A stretch of 64,000 bases of DNA from TK10-74A sp965263065 (GTDB lineage Bacteria > Chloroflexota > Dehalococcoidia > Bin125): the NCBI GenBank assembly GCA_965263065.1, contig CBDHGH010000003.1:1984001-2048000 (forward strand), read 5' to 3'. Shown in pieces: positions 16,176 to 24,145 of the stretch (position 1 is its first letter; every line of letters begins with the position of its first letter). The position numbers and the translations under genes were made by a program. The notes below the pieces were generated by a model. That model was not told the origin of the DNA. It was given only the letters and a program-made list of their open reading frames with translations, and did not search any database.

Positions 16176-19115
16176 GTGCGCACGCGCCCCCTCGCCCTCC
16201 TCCTCGCGACGCTGCTGCTGCTCGGTCTCGCCTCCGCGACGGCCGACCCGACCCACGCCGCGCCGCCCACCTGCGAGAACGGCGTCGTCGTCGCCGACCC
16301 CGACGCCCACCGCGGCCTCGTCATCGACTGCGCCAACCTGCTCGCCGCCAAGACGCAACTCACCCGCCTGCGCGGGTTCAACTGGGACGGCGAGACGCCG
16401 ATCGGGGAGTGGGACGGCGTCAGCCTCGGCGGCGAGCCCCCGCGCGTCGTCGAGGTCGACCTGCGATCGAGCTTCCTCCGGGGCCGCATCGCGCCGCAGT
16501 TCGGCCGTCTCACGGCGCTGCGCGGTCTCTTCCTGCAGAACAACAAGCTGACGGGGCCGATCCCGCCGGAGCTGGGGTCGCTGCCCGACCTCGAATTCCT
16601 GTGGCTGTTCCGCAACGACCTCGACGGCCCCATCCCGCCGACGCTCGGGTCGCTGGGCAACCTGCGGGAGTTGTGGCTGGCCGACAACGAATTGACCGGC
16701 TCCATCCCCGAGCAACTCGGGAACCTGCACGATCTACGCCTCCTGCGCCTGGAGGACAACCAACTCACCGGGTTGATCCCGCCGCTGCTGGGATCGCTGT
16801 CCAATTTGGAGACCCTGCGGCTCGACAAGAACCAGCTGACCTGGACGATTCCCGCCGAGCTGGGCGCCCTGGGCAACCTCCGTAACCTGCGGCTGACCGA
16901 CAACGACTTGGAGGGCCGCATCCCGTCGGCGCTCGGCGCGCTGGGCAACCTGGAGTCGCTGTCGCTGGGGCACAACCGGCTGACGGGGCCCATCCCGGCG
17001 GCGCTCGGCGACCTCTCCGCGCTGCGCAGCCTGTACCTGCGCCTGAACCAGTTGAGCGGCCCGATCCCCGCGGCGCTGGGGGCGCTGCGCAACCTGGAGA
17101 CCGTGTGGCTGCAGGAAAACCAGTTGACGGGGCCGATCCTGCCGGAATTCGGGAATCTGCCGGCGCTGCGGATTCTCGAGTTGCACCGGAACCAACTGAG
17201 CGGGCCGATCCCGGCGACGCTGGGGGCGCTGCGCAACCTGAACCAGTTGTCGCTGAGCGATAACCAGCTGACCGGGCCGATCCCGCCGGCGCTGGCCGAC
17301 CTGCCCTCCCTGGTGCAGCTGTACCTCAGCGGCAACCCCGGCCTGACCGGCTGCGTCCCGCGGCGGCTGCTGTACCCGCGCTCGAACGACCTGTACGCGA
17401 CCGGCCTGCCCGTCTGCACGCCCACGCCGCCGCCCTGCGAGAACGGCGCCGCCGTGCCCGACCCCGCGGCGACCCCCACGCTCTTCCGCGACTGCAACCT
17501 GCTGCTCGAGATCAGGGACGTCCTCGCCGGCCGCGCCACGCTCGACTGGGACGTCGGCACTCCCATCGCCGACTGGGAGGGCGTCAGCGTCACGGGCGAT
17601 CCGCCGCGCGTGACCGGGCTCGATCTGGCGTCGCGGGGTCTGACGGGGCACATCCCGGCGCGACTGCGCGTGCTGACGCAGTTGCGGGAATTGCGCCTCG
17701 ACGGCAACTGGCTCAGCGGCCCAATCCCGCCCGAGCTGCGGTTCCTGGCGCAACTGCGGACCCTGTCGCTGCACCGCAACGCGCTGACGGGCGAGATCCC
17801 GGCCGGGCTCGGGTCGCTGCGGCGCTTGCAGACCCTGTCGCTCGACGCCAATTCGCTGACGGGCCCCATCCCGGCGGCGCTCGCATCCCTGGGCGAGCTG
17901 CGGGAACTGCGGCTGCGCGGCAACCAGTTGACCGGCCCGATCCCCGCGTCGCTGGGGGCCTTGCCCGACCTGCAGCGCCTCGATCTGCGCGACAACCAAC
18001 TGGCGGGCCCCATCCCCGAGGCGCTGCGGCTGCTCGACCACGCCGAGGCGCTGCACCTGGGCGGCAACCCCGGCCTCAGCGGCTGCCTCCCGCCCGCCCT
18101 GCGGGACGTGCCCGACAACGACCTCGACACGCTGTCGCTGCCCGACTGCCCCGCGCCGCCCCCGCCCGAGCAACCCTGCATGAACGGCGTCGCGGTCGCC
18201 GAGCCCGCCGACCACCCCGGACTCGCCGGCGACTGCGCCATCCTGCTCGCGGCGCTGGGCGCGCTGCGCGGCGACGCCAGCCTCAACTGGGGCCCCGCGA
18301 CGCCGATCACGGAGTGGGACGGCGTCACCGTCGCGGGCGATCCGCCGCGCGTCACGAAGCTGGATGTCGCGGCGCGCCCGCTCACGGGCTACATCCCGCC
18401 GCAGTTGGCCGGGCTGACGGCGCTCCGCGAGTTGCACCTCGGGCACACTCGTCTCAGCGGCGCCATCCCGCCCGAGTTAGGCGCCCTGTCGAACCTGGAA
18501 CTCCTGCGCGTGCACGACAACCGCCTGACCGGCCCCATCCCGCCCGCGCTGGGCTCGCTGGCGCAGTTGCGGATCCTGTCGCTGAGCGGCAACCAACTCG
18601 ACGGCCCGATCCCGGCCGAGTTGGGCGCGCTGTCCGCCCTGGAGTCGCTGTCGCTGAGCGACAACCAACTCACGGGCCCGATCCCGGCGTCGCTGGGCGA
18701 GTTGCGCGCGCTGACGCTCCTGGCGTTGAGCGACAACCAACTGAGTGGCGCGATCCCGGCGTCGCTGGGCGAACTGCGCGAACTGACGCTCCTCTCGCTG
18801 CGCGACAACCGCCTGACCGACGCCATCCCGGCGGCGCTGGGCGAGTTGCGCAACGTGATCGGCCTCTATCTGAACGGCAACCAGTTGACCGGCCCCATTC
18901 CGCCGGCGCTCGGCCACATGGGCGGCCTGCAGTACCTCTCCCTCAACGACAACCAACTCAGCGGCCCCATCCCGGCCGAACTGGCGATGCTGGCCGGGCT
19001 GCAGTCGCTGCGGGTGGCCGGCAACGTTGGCCTTACGGGCTGCGTCCCCCCGTCGCTGCGGGACATCGTGTCGAACGACCTCGCCGACATCCCCCTCCCC
19101 GACTGTTCGCCGTAG
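16176..19115 (+). CDS. Secreted multi-module leucine-rich-repeat protein C (three modules)
   Basis: 979 residues from GTG 16176, with GGAGGTGATC at 16165-16174. The signal peptide (RTRPLALLLATLLLLGLASA) is followed by caps at about residues 33, 421 and 667, each with the C...DC pair. By eye the three modules hold roughly 13, 7 and 10 LRRs and end in GC[VL]P...LPxC. One repeat reads WTIPAEL instead of GxIP, and gene B has the same oddity at the equivalent position (WTIPETL), so B and C share first-module ancestry. A short GC hairpin follows the stop (CCCGGGC/GCCCGGG, about 19118-19139). The protein lacks a C-terminal anchor. Confidence 0.88.
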   Translation: MRTRPLALLLATLLLLGLASATADPTHAAPPTCENGVVVADPDAHRGLVIDCANLLAAKTQLTRLRGFNWDGETPIGEWDGVSLGGEPPRVVEVDLRSSFLRGRIAPQFGRLTALRGLFLQNNKLTGPIPPELGSLPDLEFLWLFRNDLDGPIPPTLGSLGNLRELWLADNELTGSIPEQLGNLHDLRLLRLEDNQLTGLIPPLLGSLSNLETLRLDKNQLTWTIPAELGALGNLRNLRLTDNDLEGRIPSALGALGNLESLSLGHNRLTGPIPAALGDLSALRSLYLRLNQLSGPIPAALGALRNLETVWLQENQLTGPILPEFGNLPALRILELHRNQLSGPIPATLGALRNLNQLSLSDNQLTGPIPPALADLPSLVQLYLSGNPGLTGCVPRRLLYPRSNDLYATGLPVCTPTPPPCENGAAVPDPAATPTLFRDCNLLLEIRDVLAGRATLDWDVGTPIADWEGVSVTGDPPRVTGLDLASRGLTGHIPARLRVLTQLRELRLDGNWLSGPIPPELRFLAQLRTLSLHRNALTGEIPAGLGSLRRLQTLSLDANSLTGPIPAALASLGELRELRLRGNQLTGPIPASLGALPDLQRLDLRDNQLAGPIPEALRLLDHAEALHLGGNPGLSGCLPPALRDVPDNDLDTLSLPDCPAPPPPEQPCMNGVAVAEPADHPGLAGDCAILLAALGALRGDASLNWGPATPITEWDGVTVAGDPPRVTKLDVAARPLTGYIPPQLAGLTALRELHLGHTRLSGAIPPELGALSNLELLRVHDNRLTGPIPPALGSLAQLRILSLSGNQLDGPIPAELGALSALESLSLSDNQLTGPIPASLGELRALTLLALSDNQLSGAIPASLGELRELTLLSLRDNRLTDAIPAALGELRNVIGLYLNGNQLTGPIPPALGHMGGLQYLSLNDNQLSGPIPAELAMLAGLQSLRVAGNVGLTGCVPPSLRDIVSNDLADIPLPDCSP

Positions 19116-19165
19116 CCCGGGCAGCGGGACGCCCGGGATCGCCCGCGTGTAGGATGACCGCGACG

Positions 19166-19188
19166 GTGTGTGCTATTTTCGCACACAC
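19166..19188 (+). promoter_or_regulatory. Palindromic operator overlapping a -10-like box, upstream of the XRE-ImmA gene
   Basis: A perfect 8-base inverted repeat, GTGTGTGC (19166-19173) and GCACACAC (19181-19188), surrounds TATTTTC. The TATTTT can serve as a -10 hexamer. It lies 34-56 bases before the regulator's ATG, a position suited to autoregulation by its HTH domain. Binding is inferred. Confidence 0.5.
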
Positions 19189-19221
19189 GGACTTGAGGGG
19201 CTGGAGCCCAAGGACACTGCC

Positions 19222-20376
19222 ATGACTCCCGGAACCCTTTCGGACTGGCCCGCCGTCGGCGCTCGTGTGACGCAAGCACGCCGCGCGCTGAGCCTGACGC
19301 AGGAGCAGCTGGGGGCCACGGTCGGGCTGGGCCGCACCGTCGTCGCCAAGATCGAGCGCGGGAATCGGACGCTGAGCGCGCTGGAACTTGCGCAGTTGGC
19401 GCAGGCGACCGACCTCCCGATCGATTGGTTCGTGACCGAGTCCCCACCCGTCGTCGCCAGTCATCGCTCCGCGGATCCGTCCATGACGCATCTGGTCGAT
19501 GTGCGAGTCGAAGTGCTTGCGCGCGAAGTCATGCAACTGCTCGAAGCGGACCTACTGAAGCCGGCGGAGGGCGGGATCCGCCTCGCGCTGCCCCGGAACG
19601 TCGCGGAGGCGGAACGGGCGGCGATGGCGGTGCGGGAACATCTCGGCCTCGACGAGGAGGCCTTCATCGATCTCGGCGCCGCGGCCGAGAAGCTGAGTCT
19701 CTTCGCCTACTCACTCGCGCTGCCCGGAAGTCAGGCCGACGGGGCCTACGTCGCTGCCGACGAACAGGCCGGCGTGGCCCTGATCAACGGTGTGCATCCA
19801 TCCGGACGGCGTCGCTTCACGCTGGCGCACGAGATCGGGCATCACGTCTTCCAGGACGAATACGCGATCGACCAGGACTTGGACACCGACACCGAGCGCC
19901 TGATCAACGCCTTCGCGATCCACCTGCTGCTGCCTCGGGCCGGGCTGCTGCGGCGGTGGGACGCGCTCGGCGGGCCGGACGACCACCGGCACGCGGCCAT
20001 CGTCATCGCGGCGGAGAGTCGCGTGAGTTGGACCGCCCTGTGCGGACACCTGGTCAATCTCGGCCTGCTCGATCCGCACGCCGGTGCGGTTCTCGCCGAG
20101 ACGCTGCCGAACGCGCAGGAGTACGCGGCGCTCGGCATCTCCATCGCTGAGGAGTTGGCGGCCCCCGCGATCCCGCAGTCGGTCCGGCGGGCCGTGTTTC
20201 GCGGCTACCGGCGGCATCGGCTCGGAACGGGCAGGGCCCTGGAGCTTCTGCACGGCGCCGTGGCGGAGGACGATCTGCCCGAACAAGACCAACTCCCGCT
20301 TGAGGCCCTGGCGGGTGAGTTGCGGAGCCGGCAGCCCTTCTCCGGGACCGGCCAGGGGATCACGCGGCAGCTATAG
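19222..20376 (+). CDS. XRE-family regulator fused to an ImmA/IrrE-type metallopeptidase
   Basis: 384 residues from ATG 19222 (AAGGA seven bases upstream). Residues 12-70 form a helix-turn-helix of the Cro/CI class (LTQEQLGATVGLGRTVVAKIERG). From about 145 a DUF955 zinc-peptidase domain begins, with HEIGH at 203-207 and the downstream glutamate in TERLINAFAIHLLLP. Such proteins often cleave or bind a partner repressor in stress response, mobile elements or toxin-antitoxin units. No separate antitoxin or repressor gene is adjacent. Convergent with the HicAB pair; the stops overlap by six bases. An upstream GTG at 19168 lies inside the operator and is rejected. Confidence 0.88.
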   Translation: MTPGTLSDWPAVGARVTQARRALSLTQEQLGATVGLGRTVVAKIERGNRTLSALELAQLAQATDLPIDWFVTESPPVVASHRSADPSMTHLVDVRVEVLAREVMQLLEADLLKPAEGGIRLALPRNVAEAERAAMAVREHLGLDEEAFIDLGAAAEKLSLFAYSLALPGSQADGAYVAADEQAGVALINGVHPSGRRRFTLAHEIGHHVFQDEYAIDQDLDTDTERLINAFAIHLLLPRAGLLRRWDALGGPDDHRHAAIVIAAESRVSWTALCGHLVNLGLLDPHAGAVLAETLPNAQEYAALGISIAEELAAPAIPQSVRRAVFRGYRRHRLGTGRALELLHGAVAEDDLPEQDQLPLEALAGELRSRQPFSGTGQGITRQL

Positions 20377-20613
20377 GTCCAACCGGCGCAGCAACTCTTC
20401 AACGGTCAGATCGTGGTGAGCCGCGACGCTCTTCAGAATGCTAGACAGGGTCTTGACCTTGATCGGGTTATGGTGCGGAATCACCTCGTGGTGCTCACCA
20501 TTGACCTGCGTCATGATCCGCACGTGCGAGCCAGTCTGTCGGGTGGCTTCGTATCCGAGCCGACGCAGCGCCTGCTGAAGCTCGGAGCCGCGCAGGTTGC
20601 GCGGGAGCTTCAC
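20371..20613 (-). CDS. hicA: HicA-type mRNA interferase toxin
   Basis: 80 residues with the double-stranded-RNA-binding-like HicA fold. The N-terminal helix ELQQALRRLGY is followed by QTGSHVRI, which carries the catalytic histidine, then the HHNPIKVKTLSSILK basic region. It is second in a two-gene unit; its ATG overlaps the stop of the upstream HicB-like gene (antitoxin first, a reverse order known for some HicBA loci). It overlaps the end of the XRE-ImmA gene by six bases on the opposite strand. Confidence 0.85.
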   Translation of the reverse strand: MKLPRNLRGSELQQALRRLGYEATRQTGSHVRIMTQVNGEHHEVIPHHNPIKVKTLSSILKSVAAHHDLTVEELLRRLDL

Positions 20614-20834
20614 AACGCGAGGACTTCATCGCGTACGAAGTGCAGGCGGATCACTGCAGGGCGAGGCATACCCTCGTCGAAGTAGCAATCGACGGCCTCA
20701 CGGACGTTGGCGCGCACCTCGTCGATGGTCTCGCCCTGGGTGTGGATGCCGTAGCCCAAGGCGCTGGCGCAGTAGCCGCCATCGACCTCGTCCTCGCTGA
20801 CCTCGAAGATGATCTCGGTGATGGGGGATGTCAC
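20610..20834 (-). CDS. hicB: HicB-like antitoxin (partial RNase H fold)
   Basis: 74 residues. The pattern EVSEDEVDGGYCASALGYG, then a GETIDEVRANVREAV helix, is the HicB-type partial RNase-H fold. The C-terminal DNA-binding domain of longer HicB proteins is absent, so regulation may rely on the toxin complex or another factor. It is coupled to hicA by a four-base ATGA overlap. Confidence 0.8.
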   Translation of the reverse strand: MTSPITEIIFEVSEDEVDGGYCASALGYGIHTQGETIDEVRANVREAVDCYFDEGMPRPAVIRLHFVRDEVLAL

Positions 20835-20928
20835 GGCGTCTCCTCTCGCAGGGGCGCGCGGCGCGCGCGCGCCGTCCGACGCGCCCAGGGTATCGCCCCG
20901 GGAGGGAGTGCGTCCGCGACGCCACCCA

Positions 20929-22725
20929 TCACGACGGCGGGGCCGCCAGACGGATGCCCAGCTCCTCGAGCTGGGCCGCGGTCACCGCCGATGGAGCGCC
21001 GGTGAGGGGGTCGGTGGCGGATTGGGTCTTCGGGAAGGCGATGACCTCGCGGATGTTCTCGACGCCCATCAGCAGCATGACGACGCGGTCGAGGCCGACG
21101 GCGAAGCCGCCGTGCGGCGGCGCGCCGTACTCGAAGGCGCGCAGCAGGTGGCCGAAGCGGGCCTCCTGCTCGTCCGGGCCGATGCCCAGCAGGTCGAAGA
21201 TGCGCGACTGCATGGCGCGCCGGTGGATGCGGATGGAGCCCGAGCCCAGCTCGTAGCCGTTGGCGATGGCGTCGTAGGCGCGGGCGCGCGCCTGCCCTGG
21301 GTCGCTGTCGAGCAGGCCGACATCATCCAGGTGGGGCGCCGTGAAGGGGTGGTGCAGGGCGTCCCAGCGGTGGCCGCCGGCGTCCCACTCGAACATTGGG
21401 AAGTCGGTGATGAAGGCGAACTGGAGGATCTGCGGGTCGGCCAGGTCGAGGCGGCGGGCGATGTCGCGGCGCAGGCCGTCGAGCACCGTGTTGACGAGGC
21501 CGTCGGGGCCGGCGGCGAGGAGCACGAGGTCGCCCGGCTTGGCGTCGCAGCGGACGCCAATGGCGCGCACGGTCTCGATGCCCAGATGCCGCAGCACCGG
21601 CGAGCGTACGTCGTCCGCGGTCGCGTCGGACGGCGCGGCGCTGAACTGGATCGAGACGAGGCCCTTGGCGCCCATCGTCTTGGCGAGGTCGGTGAACTCG
21701 TCGACCTGCTTGCGCGACAGCGACGCGCCGCCCGGCATGACGACGGCGCGCACGCGACCTCCCGACTCGATGGTGGCGCGGAAGACGCCGAAGGCGCTGT
21801 CGCGGACGAGGTCGGAGCAGTCGGCCAGTTCGAGGCCGTAGCGCAGGTCGGGCTTGTCGCTGCCGAAGCGCTCCACCACGTCGGCGTAGGTCAGGCGGGG
21901 GAAGGGGGTGGGGATGTGCAGGTCGCTGCGCAGCGTGCGGCTGAGGCCGTGGAACATCTCCTCCATCATCGTCAGGATGTCGTCCTCCTCGACGAAGGAG
22001 ACCTCGATGTCGAGCTGGGTGAACTCGGGCTGGCGGTCGGCGCGCAGGTCCTCGTCGCGGAAGCAGCGCGCGATCTGGAAGTAGCGCTCCAGCCCGCCGA
22101 CCATCAGCAGCTGCTTGAGCTGCTGCGGCGACTGGGGCAGGGCGTAGAAGGCGCCGTGGTGCAGGCGGCTGGGGACCAGGTAGTCGCGCGCGCCCTCGGG
22201 CGTGGCCGCGACCATGATCGGCGTCTCGACCTCGCTGAAGGCGCGGCTGGACATGAAGCTGCGGATGTACTGGTTCATGCCGTGGCGCATCTCGATGGCG
22301 CGCACCATCGCGGGACGCCGCAGGTCGATGTAGCGGTACTGCAGCCGCAGCATCTCATCGACCTCGATGTCGTCCGCGATCGCGAAGGGCGGCGTCTTGG
22401 CCTCGTTGAGGATCTCGAGCGTGGCGGCCTGGACCTCGATGTCGCCGCTGCCGAGGTTGGCGTTCTTGGTCGCCTCGGAGCGCTCGACGACGTCGCCGGT
22501 GACGCGCAGGACGTACTCGCCGCGCACGCCGGGCAGCGCCGCGAGGGAGGCGTCGGCGCCGTCGGCGTCGGGGCGGAACACGATCTGCACCACGCCGGCG
22601 CGGTCGCGCAGGTCGATGAAGGTGACGCCGCCGTGGTCGCGGCGGCGGTGCACCCAGCCGGCCAGCGTGACCCGCTCGCCGACGTCCCGCACGCGCAGAT
22701 CCCCGCAGTTGTGCGTCTTGAGCAC
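20929..22725 (-). CDS. aspS: Aspartyl-tRNA synthetase
   Basis: Class II synthetase of 598 residues, the usual bacterial length including the GAD insertion domain. The N-terminal OB-fold (VTLAGWVHRRRDHGGVTFIDLRDR) binds the anticodon. The catalytic core carries the QSPQQLKQLLMVGGLERYFQIARCFRDEDLRADRQPEF segment (interrupted here as three family blocks at about residues 195-232) and the C-terminal GxGxxR motif near 550 (FAVGLDRVVMLL). It charges tRNA-Asp; whether it also charges tRNA-Asn cannot be judged by eye. Divergent from hemW across 189 bases. Confidence 0.96.
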   Translation of the reverse strand: MLKTHNCGDLRVRDVGERVTLAGWVHRRRDHGGVTFIDLRDRAGVVQIVFRPDADGADASLAALPGVRGEYVLRVTGDVVERSEATKNANLGSGDIEVQAATLEILNEAKTPPFAIADDIEVDEMLRLQYRYIDLRRPAMVRAIEMRHGMNQYIRSFMSSRAFSEVETPIMVAATPEGARDYLVPSRLHHGAFYALPQSPQQLKQLLMVGGLERYFQIARCFRDEDLRADRQPEFTQLDIEVSFVEEDDILTMMEEMFHGLSRTLRSDLHIPTPFPRLTYADVVERFGSDKPDLRYGLELADCSDLVRDSAFGVFRATIESGGRVRAVVMPGGASLSRKQVDEFTDLAKTMGAKGLVSIQFSAAPSDATADDVRSPVLRHLGIETVRAIGVRCDAKPGDLVLLAAGPDGLVNTVLDGLRRDIARRLDLADPQILQFAFITDFPMFEWDAGGHRWDALHHPFTAPHLDDVGLLDSDPGQARARAYDAIANGYELGSGSIRIHRRAMQSRIFDLLGIGPDEQEARFGHLLRAFEYGAPPHGGFAVGLDRVVMLLMGVENIREVIAFPKTQSATDPLTGAPSAVTAAQLEELGIRLAAPPS

Positions 22726-22767
22726 GCCCTCACCTCATCTATTAGTCATCGATTCGTCGACGATTGT

Positions 22768-22815
22768 CCGGCCGGTTGGCCGGCCGATCGGGCGTCGCGA
22801 CGGACTCGCGACGCC
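22768..22815. repeat. Two adjacent perfect hairpins in the aspS-hemW divergent region
   Basis: CCGGCC/GGCCGG (22768-22773 and 22778-22783, loop GGTT) is followed by GGCGTCGCGA/TCGCGACGCC (22791-22800 and 22806-22815, loop CGGAC). There is no U-tract on either side. They may be a leader structure or a protein site between the divergent promoters. A TACACT -10-like box for hemW lies at about 22890. Confidence 0.5.
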
Positions 22816-22914
22816 GGCTCACTGTGCCACGGGGCCCGATCGCGATCAACGCGCGGCGCGGCGGACGCGAGCGCGGGCGGCGTCGCGGATACACTGGCGA
22901 CCTACACTGGGCGT

Positions 22915-24141
22915 GTGAGCACCCGCATCGATCCGACCACCGCCTCCGACGCGACGGCCACCCCCGCGCCGGTCAGCGTGTACGTGCACGTGCCGTTCTG
23001 CACGGTCAAGTGCGCCTACTGCGACTTCAACTCGTACGCCGGCATGGAGGACGCGATGCCGGCCTGGGAGTCGGCGCTGCTGACGGAGCTGCGCGCCTGG
23101 GCGCCGATCGTGGCGGGCCGGCCCGTGCCGACGGTGTTCATCGGCGGGGGCACGCCCAGCCTGCTGGAGGGGGCGTCGATCGCGCGCATCCTCGACGCCA
23201 TCCGCGCGGGCTACGCGCTCGACGACGGCGCCGAGATCACGCTGGAGGCGAACCCCGAGTCGGTGCAGCCGGAGCGGCTGTCGGCCTACCGGGCGGCGGG
23301 CGTGAACCGGCTGTCGATGGGGGTGCAATCGCTCGACCCGGGCGAGCTGGCGTTCCTCGACCGCCTGCACAACGCGGAGCGCGCGCGCTGGGCGTTCGAC
23401 ACCGCGCGCGCGGCGGGCTTCGACAACATCAACTGCGACCTCATCTTCGGGCTGCCGGGGCAGTCGCCCGCGGCGTGGCGGCGCAGCCTCGACGGGGTGG
23501 CGTCGTGGGGCCCCGACCACCTGTCGTGCTACGGGCTGACCGTCGAGGACGGGACGCCGCTGGCGCAGCGCGTCGCCGAGGGCCGGGTGATCGAGGCCGA
23601 CCCCGACGTGGTGGCGGAGATGTCGGAGTGGACCGAGGAGCGGCTGGCGGCGCTGGGCTACCGGCAGTACGAGATCAGCAACTGGGCGCGGCCGGGGGCC
23701 GGCGGGGCGAGCCGGGCCTGCCGGCACAACCTCGTCTACTGGCGGCAGGGCGAATACGTGGGCGTGGGGCCGGGCGCGCACGGCTTCGTCGACGGCGTGC
23801 GCTACGCCGTCGAGCGCAGCCCGGCGCGCTACGTCGCGGCGCTCACGGGGGCGGGCGGCGAGGACGCCCGCTGGGCGGCGGTCGTCTCGCAGGAGACGGT
23901 CGACCCGGCCACGGCGGCCGTCGATGCGGCCGTGCTCGGCCTGCGCCTCAACGCCGGCATCGATGAGCCAGCCCTGCGCGCCCGCTACGGCGACGCCTGG
24001 TCCGTCGTCGAGCCGGGCCTCCGCTGGGGCGAGCAATCGGGCCTGCTGGAGCGGTCGGAGGGCTCGCTACGCCTGACGCACCGCGGCCGTCGCCTGGCCA
24101 ACGAGGTCTTCGTGCGCGTCGTCGCCCCGGAGGTGGTGTAG
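22915..24141 (+). CDS. hemW: HemW-type radical SAM heme chaperone (coproporphyrinogen oxidase-like)
   Basis: 408 residues from GTG 22915. The radical SAM cluster motif is CTVKCAYC (Cx3CxxC), and Y-V-H-V-P-F-C precedes it as in HemN/HemW. GGGTPS, the LEANPES block and GLPGQ follow in order. It lacks the extra N-terminal region of true oxygen-independent HemN, so heme delivery rather than porphyrinogen oxidation is the likelier role. It ends only four bases before the convergent stop of LRR gene D, leaving no room for a separate terminator. Confidence 0.9.
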   Translation: MSTRIDPTTASDATATPAPVSVYVHVPFCTVKCAYCDFNSYAGMEDAMPAWESALLTELRAWAPIVAGRPVPTVFIGGGTPSLLEGASIARILDAIRAGYALDDGAEITLEANPESVQPERLSAYRAAGVNRLSMGVQSLDPGELAFLDRLHNAERARWAFDTARAAGFDNINCDLIFGLPGQSPAAWRRSLDGVASWGPDHLSCYGLTVEDGTPLAQRVAEGRVIEADPDVVAEMSEWTEERLAALGYRQYEISNWARPGAGGASRACRHNLVYWRQGEYVGVGPGAHGFVDGVRYAVERSPARYVAALTGAGGEDARWAAVVSQETVDPATAAVDAAVLGLRLNAGIDEPALRARYGDAWSVVEPGLRWGEQSGLLERSEGSLRLTHRGRRLANEVFVRVVAPEVV

Positions 24142-24145
24142 GGGG

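Noticed and set aside
20809..22914. N-terminal part of a 1110-residue plus-strand ORF running into hemW
   Set aside because: This part is antisense to aspS and lacks any domain; hemW starts at 22915.
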